Positions 15,252 through 15,841 of a stretch of 15,841 bases of DNA are shown piece by piece. Origin of the DNA: Bacillota bacterium (lineage in GTDB: Bacteria; Bacillota; UBA4882; UBA10575); the NCBI GenBank assembly GCA_012512605.1, contig JAAZDX010000077.1, positions 1 to 15,841 on the forward strand, written 5' to 3'. The notes below the pieces were generated by a model, which worked only from the letters and a program-made list of their open reading frames with translations, did no database searches and was not told the origin of the DNA. Within the stretch, counting starts at the first letter, position 1. The number at the start of each line of letters is the position of its first letter. The position numbers and the translations under genes were made by a program.

Positions 15252-15841
15252 CTAACCTACACTAATCTGGTAGTTGTTTTCAACCGATTCCTCCTGGACC
15301 AGCCAGTTCAGGTTCAGCCGGTACACGCCCTTGGTCATCAGCATAACGGAGACTTCACCGAGAATCCGGGTTTCTTCGTCGGGCTGGGGCTGGACGGTCC
15401 ACTGCTCTTTCCAGACCAGTTGTCCCCGGGGGTCGGTGAGCCGGGCTTTCACCAAGACCGACGGTTGATCGGGGCCGATCCGGTCGTTACTGAAACAGAG
15501 CGGGGCCTGGAAAAGGGTGCCGATCCGGTAATTCTCCCGGGGCAAAAGGGCAAAGACATAGACTGGCCGGTAACAAAGGGCAACCATTTCAAAACTATCC
15601 TTGGGCTGACCTTTACCATTCACCACCGACCAGAAGGGACCCGGTTCGAGCGCCCGGAGACAAAAGAAAAGCATACCCCCGGTGGGTTTATATTTATGAA
15701 AGCGCAACCGATCGATGTAGAAGCGAAGGGTTTCCGCCTGTTGCCTTTGGCTGTGGGCGCGGGTCTTTTCATCAGCTTCGACCGGTCCGGACGCCGCCCG
15801 TCCAAACCAGGAGACAAAGCGGATCTGGCGTTGTTTAGCGC
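15252..15841 (-). CDS. Probable family 2 glycoside hydrolase (beta-mannosidase-like), C-terminal part
   Basis: The frame is open to the right edge, giving the last ~195 residues and a TAG stop at 15252-15254. The stretch YIDRLRFHKYKPTGGMLFF, then FWSVVNGKGQPKDSFEM, resembles the end of the TIM barrel in GH2 beta-mannosidase-like enzymes, whose pattern is roughly KY-PTGG-L, WSVVD, PK-AYYAL. The remaining residues (~100-195) are predicted beta-strand-rich and read as the C-terminal beta-sandwich (VLVKARLTDPRGQLVWKEQW). The catalytic glutamates would lie upstream, outside the window, so activity and substrate cannot be judged. An internal TTG at 15707 could be taken for a start, but the frame and similarity continue upstream of it. 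The product would act on beta-linked sugars if the family call is right. Confidence 0.6.
   Translation of the reverse strand, partial: AKQRQIRFVSWFGRAASGPVEADEKTRAHSQRQQAETLRFYIDRLRFHKYKPTGGMLFFCLRALEPGPFWSVVNGKGQPKDSFEMVALCYRPVYVFALLPRENYRIGTLFQAPLCFSNDRIGPDQPSVLVKARLTDPRGQLVWKEQWTVQPQPDEETRILGEVSVMLMTKGVYRLNLNWLVQEESVENNYQISVG

Noticed and set aside
1..15841. Genome-wide reassignment of TAA or TGA
   Set aside because: Complete genes here end normally at TAA, TAG and TGA, often with a terminator or the next gene start at the expected distance.

Overview
The window looks like chromosomal DNA from a moderately GC-rich Bacillota (Firmicutes) lineage. The signs are a T-box serine leader upstream of serA, strong GGAGG ribosome binding sites, TTG and GTG starts, and Firmicutes-type families (YlbF/YmcA, SatD with DUF3307, an AprX-like subtilase, an SNF2 helicase next to a YqhG-like gene). 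There are no tRNA or rRNA genes, transposases, phage genes or CRISPR arrays. The species cannot be named from the sequence alone.

Layout, left to right. An SNF2-family helicase entering from the left edge and a YqhG-like gene run on the + strand. They meet, tail to tail, a minus-strand cluster: a CapA-like protein fused to a PstS-like binding domain, then ylbF, prmA and rsmE, with rsmE overlapping the end of the YqhG-like gene. satD and a DUF3307 membrane protein diverge from capA on the + strand. The rest is on the minus strand. Read in the direction of transcription from the right edge it is: the C-terminal end of a probable family 2 glycoside hydrolase; serA behind a consensus sigma-A promoter and a T-box; a terminator; apt and a 30-residue single-helix membrane peptide; a terminator; and a radical SAM/DUF4080 protein, a TrmN6-type tRNA methyltransferase and a subtilisin-like protease ending at a terminator.

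The most unusual property is that four otherwise well-preserved genes each contain one in-frame stop codon, with homologous-looking sequence resuming in the same frame straight after it: the SNF2 helicase (TAA, 745-747), trmN6 (TGA, 9830-9832), the radical SAM/DUF4080 gene (TAA, 10686-10688) and serA (TAA, 13315-13317). No frame shift is needed in any of them. Consensus base errors, early gene decay, or suppression/readthrough of stops could each explain this, and the sequence alone cannot decide. The four are listed as full-length CDS with the interruption stated.

The best regulatory element is the serA leader: a perfect TTGACA-17-TATAAT promoter, an extra nested hairpin at the start of the transcript, a recognisable T-box stem I, a T-box bulge that fits the discriminator base of tRNA-Ser, and a terminator. 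I do not see a clearly new multi-gene defence or mobile system. The less conventional items are the binding-protein/CapA fusion, the membrane micropeptide, the SatD protein with a helix-turn-helix-like tail, and the hairpin ahead of the T-box.
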